Of a stretch of 64,000 nt of DNA, positions 45,311 to 55,196 are shown piece by piece. Under the pieces are notes generated by a model. That model saw only the letters and a list, made by a program, of their open reading frames with translations. It was not told the origin of the DNA and ran no database searches. Both the position numbers and the translations under genes were made by a program. This DNA comes from Bruticola sp004554425 (GTDB taxonomy: Bacteria; Vulcanimicrobiota; Xenobia; Xenobiales; Xenobiaceae), in assembly GCA_958366945.1 (NCBI GenBank), contig CATXCY010000005.1, forward strand, positions 21,038-85,037. The letters run 5' to 3'. Every line of letters starts with the position of its first letter. Within the stretch, counting starts at the first letter, position 1.

Positions 45311-45685
45311 ATGAGCGATTTGTTATTCCATTTAGAAGTTGTCACCCCGAGCAGTCGTGTTTTTAGCGGAGAAGTAAGCCAAGTTTCTTTGGCTGGCGTT
45401 AAGGGGCAGATGTGCATTTTGGCTAATCATGCGCCCCTTTTGGCTCTCCTTCAGCCTGGTCTAGTCGTCTTTAAAGAAGATGGCAATGATGAACAAATGC
45501 TGGCGGCTGCTGGCGGCTTTGTACAAGTTCAAGACAACAACGTTAGCGTTTTGGTGGATCGAGTCTGGAGAGAAGAAGACTTGCCCGACGATCTGAGCAT
45601 GGACGAAAAGCCTGCCGATCTGGATAAACGATATGAAGCTGAGTTGCTTTATGCGGCCAAAGTTAAGTTGAAAGCGGGTGTTTAA
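45311..45685 (+). CDS. atpC: F-type ATP synthase subunit epsilon
   Basis: Regulatory/central stalk subunit. 124 residues. The N-terminal beta sandwich is well conserved (LEVVTPSSRVFSGEVSQV, GQMCILANHAPLLALLQPG). The C-terminal helical part is short. murA starts three bases after the stop, so the last atp gene is transcribed into envelope genes. Confidence 0.93.
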   Translation: MSDLLFHLEVVTPSSRVFSGEVSQVSLAGVKGQMCILANHAPLLALLQPGLVVFKEDGNDEQMLAAAGGFVQVQDNNVSVLVDRVWREEDLPDDLSMDEKPADLDKRYEAELLYAAKVKLKAGV

Positions 45686-45688
45686 ATT

Positions 45689-46969
45689 ATGGCCAGCAGA
45701 CTGGTTATTAAGGGAGGAAGGCCCTTAGTCGGATCTTTGGAGGCCAGCGGAGCTAAAAATGCGTGCTTGCCCATTATGGCAGCTTCTATTTTAGCTCAAG
45801 GTGTAGTTGAGCTGGAGCGTGTCCCTAATATTTCAGACGTTAGGGTTATGGCTGATATTCTGCGTGAAATTGGCGTAGAAGTAAATTTCGACGCTAGCCT
45901 TGGCCATATGCAGCTCGATTCTTCGCACTTAAAAACTACTCGTGCTCCAGAAGAGCTAGTGCGCAAGATGAACGCTTCTTTCGATGTCATGGGCCCTTTG
46001 CTGGCTCGTTGCGGAGAAGGCGAAGTGAGTATGCCTGGTGGTTGTCGTTTGGGCCCTCGTCCTGTCAACTTCCACATTGAAGCTTTTAAAAAGTTGGGCG
46101 CTGAAGTAACGGTTGAAGGTGGCTTTGTCAAAGCCAAGGCTAATGGCTTAAAAGGGGCCCATATCCTTTTCCAGTCTGTCAGCGTCGGAGCAACCAAAAA
46201 CGCCATGATGGCCGCAACTATGGCTGAAGGCACTACTATTTTGGAAGGCTGTGCTAGAGAGCCCGAAATCTCTGATTTAGCCGAATTCCTTATCAAAATG
46301 GGAGCCAAAATTAGCGGTATCGGTACTCAGACTTTGCAAATAGAGGGCGTTAAGAAGTTGCACGGCGCCAAGCATTCCATCATTGCCGATCGTATCGAAG
46401 GTTGCACTTATCTTTTAGGCGCTGTTATTACAGGCGGCGACGTCACGATGGAAAAATTTGACGCCGAATACAGTGGCGCTCTCTTAGCTCAGTTGGAAAA
46501 AGCTGGTCAAGAAGTTATTGTTGGTGATCATTTTGTGCGCGTAAAAGGACGCCGTCCTATTTTGCCCTTGGAAATAGCGACCGCTCCTTATCCTGGTTTC
46601 CCTACCGACTTGCATCCGCAAATAGTGGCTGCGCTCACTTTATCTACAGGCGTAAGCGCTTTGTCAGAAACTATTTTTGACAGTCGCTTTATGTATGTGA
46701 TGGAACTGGTGCGTTTAGGTGCCGATCTTTTGGCTTCTGGTAAGTACGTACGTATTCGTGGCGTAGAAAAGTTGGTCGGTGCTCCGGTAGATGCTCCCGA
46801 CATCAGAGCCGGTGGTGCTTTGGTTCTGGCTGGTCTAGCCGCCGAAGGTGAAACGATTATACGTGGTGTCAAGTATATCGACCGAGGTTATCAGCAGCTT
46901 GAACAAAAACTTACTGCTTTAGGAGCTCAAATAGAAAGAGTAGAAGGGCCATTACCGCAAGTGCCGTAA
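45689..46969 (+). CDS. murA: UDP-N-acetylglucosamine 1-carboxyvinyltransferase MurA
   Basis: Transfers enolpyruvate from PEP to UDP-GlcNAc, the first committed step of peptidoglycan synthesis. 426 residues. It opens with LVIKGGRPLVGSLEASGAKNA, with catalytic Lys23. Cys119 in MPGGCRLGPRPV is the PEP-binding cysteine, the target of fosfomycin in the family. The second half includes AEYSGALLAQLEKAGQEV and PYPGFPTDLHPQ. It is translationally close to atpC and upstream of the MreB-like gene. Confidence 0.97.
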   Translation: MASRLVIKGGRPLVGSLEASGAKNACLPIMAASILAQGVVELERVPNISDVRVMADILREIGVEVNFDASLGHMQLDSSHLKTTRAPEELVRKMNASFDVMGPLLARCGEGEVSMPGGCRLGPRPVNFHIEAFKKLGAEVTVEGGFVKAKANGLKGAHILFQSVSVGATKNAMMAATMAEGTTILEGCAREPEISDLAEFLIKMGAKISGIGTQTLQIEGVKKLHGAKHSIIADRIEGCTYLLGAVITGGDVTMEKFDAEYSGALLAQLEKAGQEVIVGDHFVRVKGRRPILPLEIATAPYPGFPTDLHPQIVAALTLSTGVSALSETIFDSRFMYVMELVRLGADLLASGKYVRIRGVEKLVGAPVDAPDIRAGGALVLAGLAAEGETIIRGVKYIDRGYQQLEQKLTALGAQIERVEGPLPQVP

Positions 46970-46983
46970 ATTCTTAGCGGTAT

Positions 46984-48066
46984 GTGGATAGTAGCCCAGG
47001 CCCACCGAATTTGCGTAAGCAATTGAAGGTGGGCAATAGTCTACTAAATTTAGTCTTTTATAACAGGGGCTTGTCGGCTTTGTTTTTTTTGCACGTTAAT
47101 TTAGATTTGGGCAGCGCTAATTTTCGCTTAAGTATTGACGGCAAAGTGATTGTCGACGAGCCTTCTTTAGTTGCTGTAGATTGCAACTCTGGCCACATTA
47201 AGGCTGTCGGTCGCGCGGCTTTTGATTTGGCGGACAAGCCCCTTTCGGCCTTATCTACCGTCTACCCCATAAAACGTGGCCGTATACGCGATTTTTCTTT
47301 AGCTGAAGCTTTGTTACGCTTCCACTTGCGCAAACTTCCTAAAACGCGTCGTATAAAAGCTTTGGTTACCTTGCCTGCTTCAGCCAGCAGTGTAGACAAA
47401 ATTTGCTGGCAGCAGCTTTTTGATTGTATAGGATCTGTCTCTTGCAAGTTTGTGCCTTCTACTTTGGCTGCTGCCTTGGGAGCAGGGGTAGATATGGATT
47501 TGCCGGGCGGCATTTTGCTTGTTGATATAGGTGACGGTAAAACTGATATTTCCGTACTCAGTGCCAACGAAATAATCGTTTCTGCTACAGCCAATGTGGG
47601 AAGTGGCGATTTCTCTTCGGAAATAGCTAGAGTTTTGCGCCGTCAATACAATATTTCTGTCTCCGAAAGTGTAGTGGAGACATTGAAAAAGAACCTTACT
47701 TCGGCTGTTCCCTTGGAAGTTCCCAAAGAAATGAAAGTCAACGGCTTCGATCTAGTGAGCGGTTTGCCTTGTGAGCGTTTAGTCTCTTCTTCTGTAATCA
47801 ACTCTTGTTTGATTCGTCCTTTAAATGACATCGCCCGTGCCATTCAGGACGTCATGCTTGAGACTCCTTGCGAGCTTTCTGCCGATTTGGTTGACAGTGG
47901 CATTATATTAGTCGGCGGTGGAGCACTGACAGCTGGAATAGACAAATTTTTACAAGAATATTTTTCTATTCCTGTAAAGTTGGCCGATGATCCTCAGCAT
48001 TGCTCTGTTTTGGGGTGTAGCGCGTTCGAATTGGCACAAGTAGAAAAAGTCAAAACCGGGGGGTAG
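46984..48066 (+). CDS. MreB-like actin-family protein with altered active site
   Basis: 360 residues from GTG 46984, but homology begins near residue 38; TTG starts at 47071, 47080 or 47089 are equally possible. Phosphate loop 1 is DLGSAN (41-46), phosphate loop 2 DIGDGKTD (181-188) where MreB has DIGGGTTE, and the adenosine loop GGGALTAGIDKFLQE. The segment usually reading EEPMAAAIGAG reads VPSTLAAALGAG, so the catalytic glutamate is Ser159. It is likely a divergent MreB paralogue that may bind but hydrolyse nucleotide poorly. No mreC or mreD follows; tamB starts three bases on. Confidence 0.8.
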   Translation: MDSSPGPPNLRKQLKVGNSLLNLVFYNRGLSALFFLHVNLDLGSANFRLSIDGKVIVDEPSLVAVDCNSGHIKAVGRAAFDLADKPLSALSTVYPIKRGRIRDFSLAEALLRFHLRKLPKTRRIKALVTLPASASSVDKICWQQLFDCIGSVSCKFVPSTLAAALGAGVDMDLPGGILLVDIGDGKTDISVLSANEIIVSATANVGSGDFSSEIARVLRRQYNISVSESVVETLKKNLTSAVPLEVPKEMKVNGFDLVSGLPCERLVSSSVINSCLIRPLNDIARAIQDVMLETPCELSADLVDSGIILVGGGALTAGIDKFLQEYFSIPVKLADDPQHCSVLGCSAFELAQVEKVKTGG

Positions 48067-48069
48067 ACC

Positions 48070-51000
48070 TTGATTAAGCTTTCTCTGACAAGCCGTGTCT
48101 TAAAAGTCGGAGGCATAGCGGTAGCTTCTGTAGCTGCCTTTTTGCTGTGCCTAGTTGGCTTGTTTTACTTGTGTCTTTCTCAGTCTGCCAATTCATTGAC
48201 TCAGTATGGACTTAGTGTCCTTAATGATAATTTCACTGGACAAGTAGAGCTAGAAAGAGCTCAATTTAGCAGAAAGTCCCTTATTTTAGAGGGAGTTTCT
48301 TTAAAACTAGATGATGGAGAGCCTTTAGCCAATTTGGAAAAAGCCGAACTGGACTTCCATTGGCTTAGAGGCTTAATGCGTTTAGATTATATGGCCGTTT
48401 TGGGCGACTTGCGGTTGCATAATTTAGATCTAACTCCAGAAATAGATAAAGACGGTCGCTTTAATTTCGCTCAGTTAAAGTCGACGAAGCCTAAAAAAGA
48501 TAAAAAGCGTTGGCCTTGGGAACAATATTTTAGTCGCTATGAAGGATCTGTTAGTTTAGATAATGGTTCGGCTTTTTTCCGCGATTGGAGTAGGGGAGAC
48601 TTCTGCGCTCAGCTAGACAAATTAAATCTTCTGATTATTGCCCAACCGGATCATAAGGCCGAGTTTGAAATTAGCCTCGTGCCTCTTCAAAAAGCCAATT
48701 CCTGGGCATCTGAAAATGGCAAAGTGGAGCTTAAAGGCAAAATCCGCTTGGATATGGCTCCCGATTTTGATGCTACTCTCAATTTGGTCAATATAGATTT
48801 GGTGCGTTGGAGCGAATATTACCATTTACCTAAAGCTGTTCGTTTATTAGGAGCGCAACTTAATAGCAATATTTGGGCTAATTGTAAGGCTCATGCTTGG
48901 AGCCAAACTTTAGAAAAACTCAATTATGGTGGCCATGTAAAGCTGAGTCACGGCTCTATTATGGCTACACATTGTCAAGAGCCCATTGAAAATATTGTTT
49001 TGGAAGCTGATATTATTTCTGGTTTAGCTTCTATAAAAAGATTGAGCGCTCAATTTGCTGACGCTTTGCTTTCCGCTGGAGGAAAAGTCTATATTTGGAG
49101 TCCGTCTGGGAAGATAAAGGACTGGCAAGGACGAGTTAAGTTGGATGCAACTGTCCCTGAGTTGCAATTGCGCAAACTGAGCCGTGCTCTAGGAATAAAA
49201 GTTCCGATAAGTGGCAAGATTAGTACCGAATTAAATGTCGATGGAACTTTGCGCAATCCTGGTGCTAAAGGAAAAATCAAGTCGGCAAAGTTGACTTACG
49301 CCGATAAGGAAATAAGTCAGCTTAGCATAGATGTTAGTTGGAAGGACAAACTTCTCACTATTGAGAGTTTGAAAGCTCAGGCTGCTCAAGGCAATATTCA
49401 AGGCCACGGCTACGCTCTCTTTGAAGGATCAAAACCGCAATTGGTATTTAATCTTGATGGTCAAGATCTTTCTTTGCAAGGTATAAGTCCCGTAGGTGGT
49501 CACGTCGGGCAATTTAAAGTATCAATGGTAGGTACTGCTGATTCGCCTTTTGTTTATGGCGAAGGATCTGGAGTCGGTGGCTTTTCTGGTGCTGCTTCCA
49601 TGTTAGGATCGGCTTCGGCTCAATTTATGGTATTGGGAGATACCGTAAGTCTCAATAATGTCAGAGCCTATACAAATTTAGGCCAAGCTAGTGTGCCTTA
49701 TGCTAGTTACAATTATAAGCACCCTTATTTATACGCTTCTGTACAAACTGATAATTTGTCTTTACCTTCTGTGAGCGTACCTTCTATAGGCTCAGTTAGC
49801 GGCACTGTTAGTGGCAGGGCTCAGGTTATGGGTGTACCTACCGACTTAAACAGTTTGAGTGTTTGTGCTTACAGTCAGTCTACCAATTTAAGTTTAGGCA
49901 ATTTACAAATTAACAATTTACATGGAGCTGTCGGCCTCGATCGTCAAAGTGTCTATCTTCCACAAATGAGTGGACAAGTGGCTGGAGGCAGTGTCTATGC
50001 CAGCGGTTGGATTGGCTTAAAAGGCGGTACTTCTAGCGTAAGTATACTAGCTCGAGATGTAAATATCGCTCCTTTTGCCGATATTGTTCAATATGATATC
50101 CCTTTGAAACTCAATGGAGTAGGGGATATGGGAGCTAGTTGGTTCGCTAATGGAAGCGACCACAATAATTGGATCAGTCTTTATGTTGAAGGTCAGACTG
50201 GCCACCAAGCTGTGTTGCAAGAGGCTGCGGCTCACACTATGACGGCGTCTGACGGCAGGGCTGCAGAAAATGCTGCTGCCGAAAGTACTGCCGCTTATAA
50301 CGAGCCCAACCGAGTTGGTTCGGAAATAAACCCGGAGCCTACGCCTGTACCCACGTTTGCCTCTGAAACCACCAGCAAAGCGGACACTCTTATTGCTTCT
50401 TCAGCAGGCGTGGCTACAGAACAACTTGGCACTTTAAGTTTCTCTCTCGAGCGTAACGAAGTCGATTCTCAAGCAGCCATGCAAAAATTGGGCTTAGCTT
50501 ACAATGTGGCTCCTGGCTTTAGCCATTTCGAAGAGCCCAATGGTTATGCTGCTGCTGTGCAAGGATTTGTCGGCAGACAAGGGCTCGGTTTTGTCGGTTG
50601 GGCCAAAGATTTAGCCTTGGATGGCCGCCGCCTCACTCAGGATCTGTCCTTAGAGGGGCGCTTGACCGGTCGTTTTGGAGCTTGGGGACAACCCAAAAAT
50701 TTAGCTCTTAGTTATTTCACGGCTATAAGTGGTTCGCCGGTTAAACTTGTGGATCAACACACTTTATGGCTAGCTGGTCGTGGGGTTTTGAAAAATGGTT
50801 GCCTGAGCTTACAGGACAATATTTTAGCTTGGAATTATTGGCCTCGCTCTGGTTGGGAGGCTATCCCCCACTTAGAAGGCAGCGCCTACGCTTTTTTAGG
50901 TCCGGACATGGCTCGTCCGCTGCAGCAAAATGGTTTACTCTATTCTTGGTTGCCTGAAATAGGTTTAGTCAAAGTAGAGGGCGATATTATGCTTGGTACT

Positions 51001-54000
51001 CCTCTGAGCTACCAACTGGCTGCCGAGGCTACAGGTATAGATATTGCTTGGCTACACGAACAAAATTGGCTGGCTCAGGCCGCAGACTTATTGGATAAGG
51101 CTAATATTACTGGCGGTCAAGCTAACCTTTATGCCAAGATTGGCTCCGAGCGCGGAACTCCAAAAATTTTACCTGGCACTTGGGCTTATATTCCTTGGTT
51201 TACCGCTGGAAGTGCCAATAACAGTCGCATCTTCTCTGGAGCAGTTTCTTTATCTTCGGAAGTAGCTATCGACCCAACGGCAAATGGTAAAGCTACTATG
51301 GGGGAAATCAATTTTGAGCGCTTATTAGTCTCTTCTGCGCCCAGAGACAAACGTCTTTTTCAAGCCAAGGGACGTTTGGCCAACTACGATTCTGAGCCTA
51401 TACCTTCAGGTTTATTACAAGCTAAAGGACGAATTGATGGCGGCCAAGCGGCTTTAAATATTAAAGCTAAAGACTGGAACAGTGATCATGTTATGGCTTT
51501 GCTGCCCGGCTTGGAAGAACACGGGCAAAAGTTCAGTGGTTGGCTTGGTACTGACGAGCTTGATATTTCCTTCGACTCTAAGCGTGGCCTTTTAGACACT
51601 TTATCAATGGAAGGTTCTATGTACTTCCATGATGGCCATTTACTTTTGGCCGATAGTTTAATTCCCATTGACAGACTTTCTGCTCAGGTTAGTAGGGACA
51701 GTAACAAATTAGTTTTCTCTGACTTAAATTTGCTCTCTGGCAATTTCCTTTTTCAAGGTTCCGGTTGGCGTAGTTCTTCAGGTCGTTTAGAAACTAAGCT
51801 TTACGCCAAAGATATTGCTTTGGACTCTCTCTCTTATTTCGATCCTGCCCTTTCCGATTTGCATGGCAGCGTAGATTTAGCTTTATGTGTAGAGTCTGAC
51901 GATCTGTCTTTTAGAGCTGTGCAAGCCGTTTTGGCTATGGAAGGCAAAGATGTCACTTGGGGTTCTGTTCCTGTGAGTCTTTATTTTCCCGATTTCAAAA
52001 TGGGCACAGTTAAAAGGGCGGAAAATGGCGAACTGTATACTGCTAAAGGTTTTGGCATAGCAGCCAGCTATAAAGATGGGCGCGTTTATGTCAATATCCC
52101 CTCGGAAGCTGTGAAGTTTAGCGCTTACAGATTCTTTGAAAAAGTTTTGCTTCCCAAAGAAGTTGCTGATCGTTTGATGGAGCCGGGAGATGAAAATCAA
52201 AAAGGTTTCCGTCCTCACCCAGCTTTAGATAACCAGGGAGAGATTATTGGCGCCCGTTTAGATAAAGAGCCCGTATCATTTAGCGTATCTGGTGATTTCA
52301 ATTTTTCTCCATCTTTTAATTCCGGAGGAGAAAATTGGTTTTTAGGCCCTGATGGCCCCGACTTTGGCAATGGTGAGCAACCATTAGTTTTCAGTTTAAA
52401 AAATTTCCAAGGTAATATGGCCAGAGCGGCTTTAGGGCTGCCCATGAGTCAGCGACGTTTTAGCTTCAGTGGAGAGCTGGGATTAAAAGGGCAATGGTAC
52501 AGAGGTCATCTGGCTGAAGCTCCAGCCGGTTCTTTGCGCTACAACTTTGACATTTCTCAATTAGCTTTCGGCAGTGTTACTATCGACAAAGCGGAAAATA
52601 TTGAAAAAAGCGGCAAAACTGAGGAAGAAGCAGATAAAAAGCAGCCTCGTCGCATTTTGTGGCGCGGCCTTACTCTTAAGCAAAATTTAAAAGGTGCTTA
52701 TAGCCGTGAAGAAAAGGCTGGTCGTTTTATTATCGAGCCTTTCGAATTTGTACCAGAAAAGCATAGCTTCGGCCCTGAAGGCAAAGATGATGAGTCACTT
52801 GCTTCTGGTAGTGTCAGTGGTAGTGCCAATTTAGCTCTCACCCGTTTGCCGTGGCGTTCTTCATCCATAGGAAACACTGCTAACGACAAAAATCAGGCAG
52901 ATTCGAGCTCCAAAAATGCTTCTATAGACGCTAATGAACTCCATTTAAAAATAAGTCAGGTGCCTATTTCTGAGCTGGGATCTTTCCTCTTCCCCAGTTT
53001 GAATAGTGGCTTTGTGGAAGATTTTGTTCTGAATGCTTCTGGCCCTATTTATTCGCCCGTCTTTAATATGCTTTTCAATGTTACCAATGGCAAAGCGGGC
53101 AATTTGGACTTAGCCTCCATAACTGGTGCTGTCAGTGGTCGTCGCGATCCCCAAAGTAAACTTTATCAAGTTAAACTCGGCACTTCTGAAACTGCTTTTA
53201 GAAATGAGCGAATTAAAGATATCGTCAGTCAGGGATTACAAGAACTGGGCAACGTTGAAGATTATGCCGCTGGCATTAAAGTTTATTTCGGCAAAGAAAA
53301 GAAAAGTGATCGAGTTTTTAGTATTTCCGGTACTTTACCTTACGAAGTAACTAGGGTAAGGCCCAAAGATGACGGTTCTTTAGTGCCTTTCTGGAGAGGC
53401 ACTAGTGTCTCTTTAGACGGTGCTGTCGATATCAATGCCGAGCTTAAAGACAAAGACTTAGGTTTGCTTTCTAGTGTAGTTAGTGATGTTTCCGAAAGTG
53501 CTGGTAATATGTTAGGTACTTTACATATTGGTGGTACTTTGCTGCGTCCGGAAGCGATTGGCGAATTAAAAGTTATTGATGGACAAATTGAACATAAAAA
53601 AGTCGGCACGATTTCTGATTTAAATATTGAAGCCAACTTTAGTGAAATTCTCGATTCCGATTTGAAGAATAAGTATATAGAGCAGAAAAAACGCAATTAT
53701 ATAGCTGAGCATGGTTTTGGAGCCGTTTTAGCTGAGCATCTTAGCCGAAAAGCTCAAGAAAATAGCTCCGCTCAAAATTCTGATTCAGAGTTAAAAAATG
53801 ACGGCTCGAAAGAAAAGCAAGTCGCGGAAAAAGAGCAATTTGAGCCTTTAGACTTTAGTGATGCTCGCTTCAATCGTATCGAGTTGCGCAAATTTAGTGG
53901 TAAGCTCGGAGATAAAAACTTTGTTATGCAAGGGCGAGCCGATATGGACGGCTTCACTCCTATGGATGTGGATTTGTCTTTCACTGGTGAGCAACTTCCT

Positions 54001-55077
54001 TTGCGTTGGGGTAGCCTTTTTGAAGGCAGAGCCGATGTCGATTTGCACTTAAGTAAAGCTGATGTTAGTGGCAAGGACTTGGCTTCATGGAAGGAGAGTT
54101 TGCGCACTCGGGCGGCAGCTCGTCCTAGGCTTGGCATTTCTTCTTCAGCTTCAAAAGCTCAAGTTGTGCCTATTCCCAAGATGTACTATCTATCTGGCAA
54201 AATTTCTGTGCCTAGAGGCGATGTCAGCGTTGATGTCAGCACTTTAACTAGCAGTTCTGGAGCAAGCTTCGATTGGAGCAAACTTCCGCTCGATTACCGC
54301 ATTGATGTCAATATCGGTGAAGATGTGTGGATGCACGCTTTGGGCTGTCGTATCAGAGCTGCCGGAGAATTAGCTGTTGTGCCAGACAAAGACACTGGTA
54401 AGCCGGTTGTTGACGGAGAAGTTGATCTCTCTCGCGGGCTTCTGGCCATCCCTCTGTATGATTTAAAATTTAAAGTGCGCAGTGGTAAGGCTGTTTTCAA
54501 TCATAGTCAAATACCCGAATTGCGAGAGGTAACAGCCGATGCTCAAGTTGACAATTACGAAATTACGGCTTTTGTAAGCGGCGCTTATCCCAATATCAAA
54601 GTCGATTTCGTTTCTAATCCACCTTTGGCTGAAAAAGAAATTCAAAACTTGTTGGCTTTAGGCGGTTTCGCTAAATATACTCCGTCCAATTCTGCTTCTC
54701 AGATGGTTCATGCTCCCGGAAATACTACCGGAAGTCAGGCTGTAAGCACCGACTTGAATTTGAGTACATCTGGTATTTCCATGCTTTCGAAGATCCTTTC
54801 TTCACCTCTTACTCAAGAAATCAGTCGTATGTTGTTCTTGTCTGACTTCTCCGTAGATATAACTTCCCCGCATGGATATTCTTTCAAAATAGCTAAATCG
54901 ATTGATTCTAAAGATCGCTTCTTATTTACTTTGACGCGCAGTTTAAATACTCAAACTGGACAAGATGAAAGTGTTTATGGTATAGAGTGGCGCTTTAAGA
55001 ATAATATGCTCTTCCGTCTCGGTTTCGACCAAGATGGATATGTCCGTCCTTGGTTCCAAGGTTTTTGGGAGTTCTAA
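48070..55077 (+). CDS. tamB: Very large TamB/AsmA-like envelope protein
   Basis: 2335 residues, about twice the size of Escherichia coli TamB. One N-terminal membrane helix (about 13-36) is followed by an AsmA-like start and a very long beta-rich periplasmic body. Ser/Ala/Thr/Pro-rich unstructured inserts occur (about 720-800). The last 350 residues hold the TamB (DUF490) domain: GEVDLSRGLLAIPLYDLKF, NPPLAEKEIQNLLALGG, and a C-terminus with FRLGFDQDGYVRPWFQGFWEF ending in Phe. Family members bridge inner and outer membrane and move phospholipids or help outer-membrane protein assembly. The start is TTG 48070. Confidence 0.9.
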   Translation: MIKLSLTSRVLKVGGIAVASVAAFLLCLVGLFYLCLSQSANSLTQYGLSVLNDNFTGQVELERAQFSRKSLILEGVSLKLDDGEPLANLEKAELDFHWLRGLMRLDYMAVLGDLRLHNLDLTPEIDKDGRFNFAQLKSTKPKKDKKRWPWEQYFSRYEGSVSLDNGSAFFRDWSRGDFCAQLDKLNLLIIAQPDHKAEFEISLVPLQKANSWASENGKVELKGKIRLDMAPDFDATLNLVNIDLVRWSEYYHLPKAVRLLGAQLNSNIWANCKAHAWSQTLEKLNYGGHVKLSHGSIMATHCQEPIENIVLEADIISGLASIKRLSAQFADALLSAGGKVYIWSPSGKIKDWQGRVKLDATVPELQLRKLSRALGIKVPISGKISTELNVDGTLRNPGAKGKIKSAKLTYADKEISQLSIDVSWKDKLLTIESLKAQAAQGNIQGHGYALFEGSKPQLVFNLDGQDLSLQGISPVGGHVGQFKVSMVGTADSPFVYGEGSGVGGFSGAASMLGSASAQFMVLGDTVSLNNVRAYTNLGQASVPYASYNYKHPYLYASVQTDNLSLPSVSVPSIGSVSGTVSGRAQVMGVPTDLNSLSVCAYSQSTNLSLGNLQINNLHGAVGLDRQSVYLPQMSGQVAGGSVYASGWIGLKGGTSSVSILARDVNIAPFADIVQYDIPLKLNGVGDMGASWFANGSDHNNWISLYVEGQTGHQAVLQEAAAHTMTASDGRAAENAAAESTAAYNEPNRVGSEINPEPTPVPTFASETTSKADTLIASSAGVATEQLGTLSFSLERNEVDSQAAMQKLGLAYNVAPGFSHFEEPNGYAAAVQGFVGRQGLGFVGWAKDLALDGRRLTQDLSLEGRLTGRFGAWGQPKNLALSYFTAISGSPVKLVDQHTLWLAGRGVLKNGCLSLQDNILAWNYWPRSGWEAIPHLEGSAYAFLGPDMARPLQQNGLLYSWLPEIGLVKVEGDIMLGTPLSYQLAAEATGIDIAWLHEQNWLAQAADLLDKANITGGQANLYAKIGSERGTPKILPGTWAYIPWFTAGSANNSRIFSGAVSLSSEVAIDPTANGKATMGEINFERLLVSSAPRDKRLFQAKGRLANYDSEPIPSGLLQAKGRIDGGQAALNIKAKDWNSDHVMALLPGLEEHGQKFSGWLGTDELDISFDSKRGLLDTLSMEGSMYFHDGHLLLADSLIPIDRLSAQVSRDSNKLVFSDLNLLSGNFLFQGSGWRSSSGRLETKLYAKDIALDSLSYFDPALSDLHGSVDLALCVESDDLSFRAVQAVLAMEGKDVTWGSVPVSLYFPDFKMGTVKRAENGELYTAKGFGIAASYKDGRVYVNIPSEAVKFSAYRFFEKVLLPKEVADRLMEPGDENQKGFRPHPALDNQGEIIGARLDKEPVSFSVSGDFNFSPSFNSGGENWFLGPDGPDFGNGEQPLVFSLKNFQGNMARAALGLPMSQRRFSFSGELGLKGQWYRGHLAEAPAGSLRYNFDISQLAFGSVTIDKAENIEKSGKTEEEADKKQPRRILWRGLTLKQNLKGAYSREEKAGRFIIEPFEFVPEKHSFGPEGKDDESLASGSVSGSANLALTRLPWRSSSIGNTANDKNQADSSSKNASIDANELHLKISQVPISELGSFLFPSLNSGFVEDFVLNASGPIYSPVFNMLFNVTNGKAGNLDLASITGAVSGRRDPQSKLYQVKLGTSETAFRNERIKDIVSQGLQELGNVEDYAAGIKVYFGKEKKSDRVFSISGTLPYEVTRVRPKDDGSLVPFWRGTSVSLDGAVDINAELKDKDLGLLSSVVSDVSESAGNMLGTLHIGGTLLRPEAIGELKVIDGQIEHKKVGTISDLNIEANFSEILDSDLKNKYIEQKKRNYIAEHGFGAVLAEHLSRKAQENSSAQNSDSELKNDGSKEKQVAEKEQFEPLDFSDARFNRIELRKFSGKLGDKNFVMQGRADMDGFTPMDVDLSFTGEQLPLRWGSLFEGRADVDLHLSKADVSGKDLASWKESLRTRAAARPRLGISSSASKAQVVPIPKMYYLSGKISVPRGDVSVDVSTLTSSSGASFDWSKLPLDYRIDVNIGEDVWMHALGCRIRAAGELAVVPDKDTGKPVVDGEVDLSRGLLAIPLYDLKFKVRSGKAVFNHSQIPELREVTADAQVDNYEITAFVSGAYPNIKVDFVSNPPLAEKEIQNLLALGGFAKYTPSNSASQMVHAPGNTTGSQAVSTDLNLSTSGISMLSKILSSPLTQEISRMLFLSDFSVDITSPHGYSFKIAKSIDSKDRFLFTLTRSLNTQTGQDESVYGIEWRFKNNMLFRLGFDQDGYVRPWFQGFWEF

Positions 55078-55196
55078 GCTAAATATTTCCTTTTGGTTGT
55101 ATTCTAAAATACAGAAAGAAAAGGCGCTTCTGCCTGAAATCGAGAACTTTACATTCAAAAGGTTATAAATTTAGATGGCAAGGAAGGGTAACGGAC

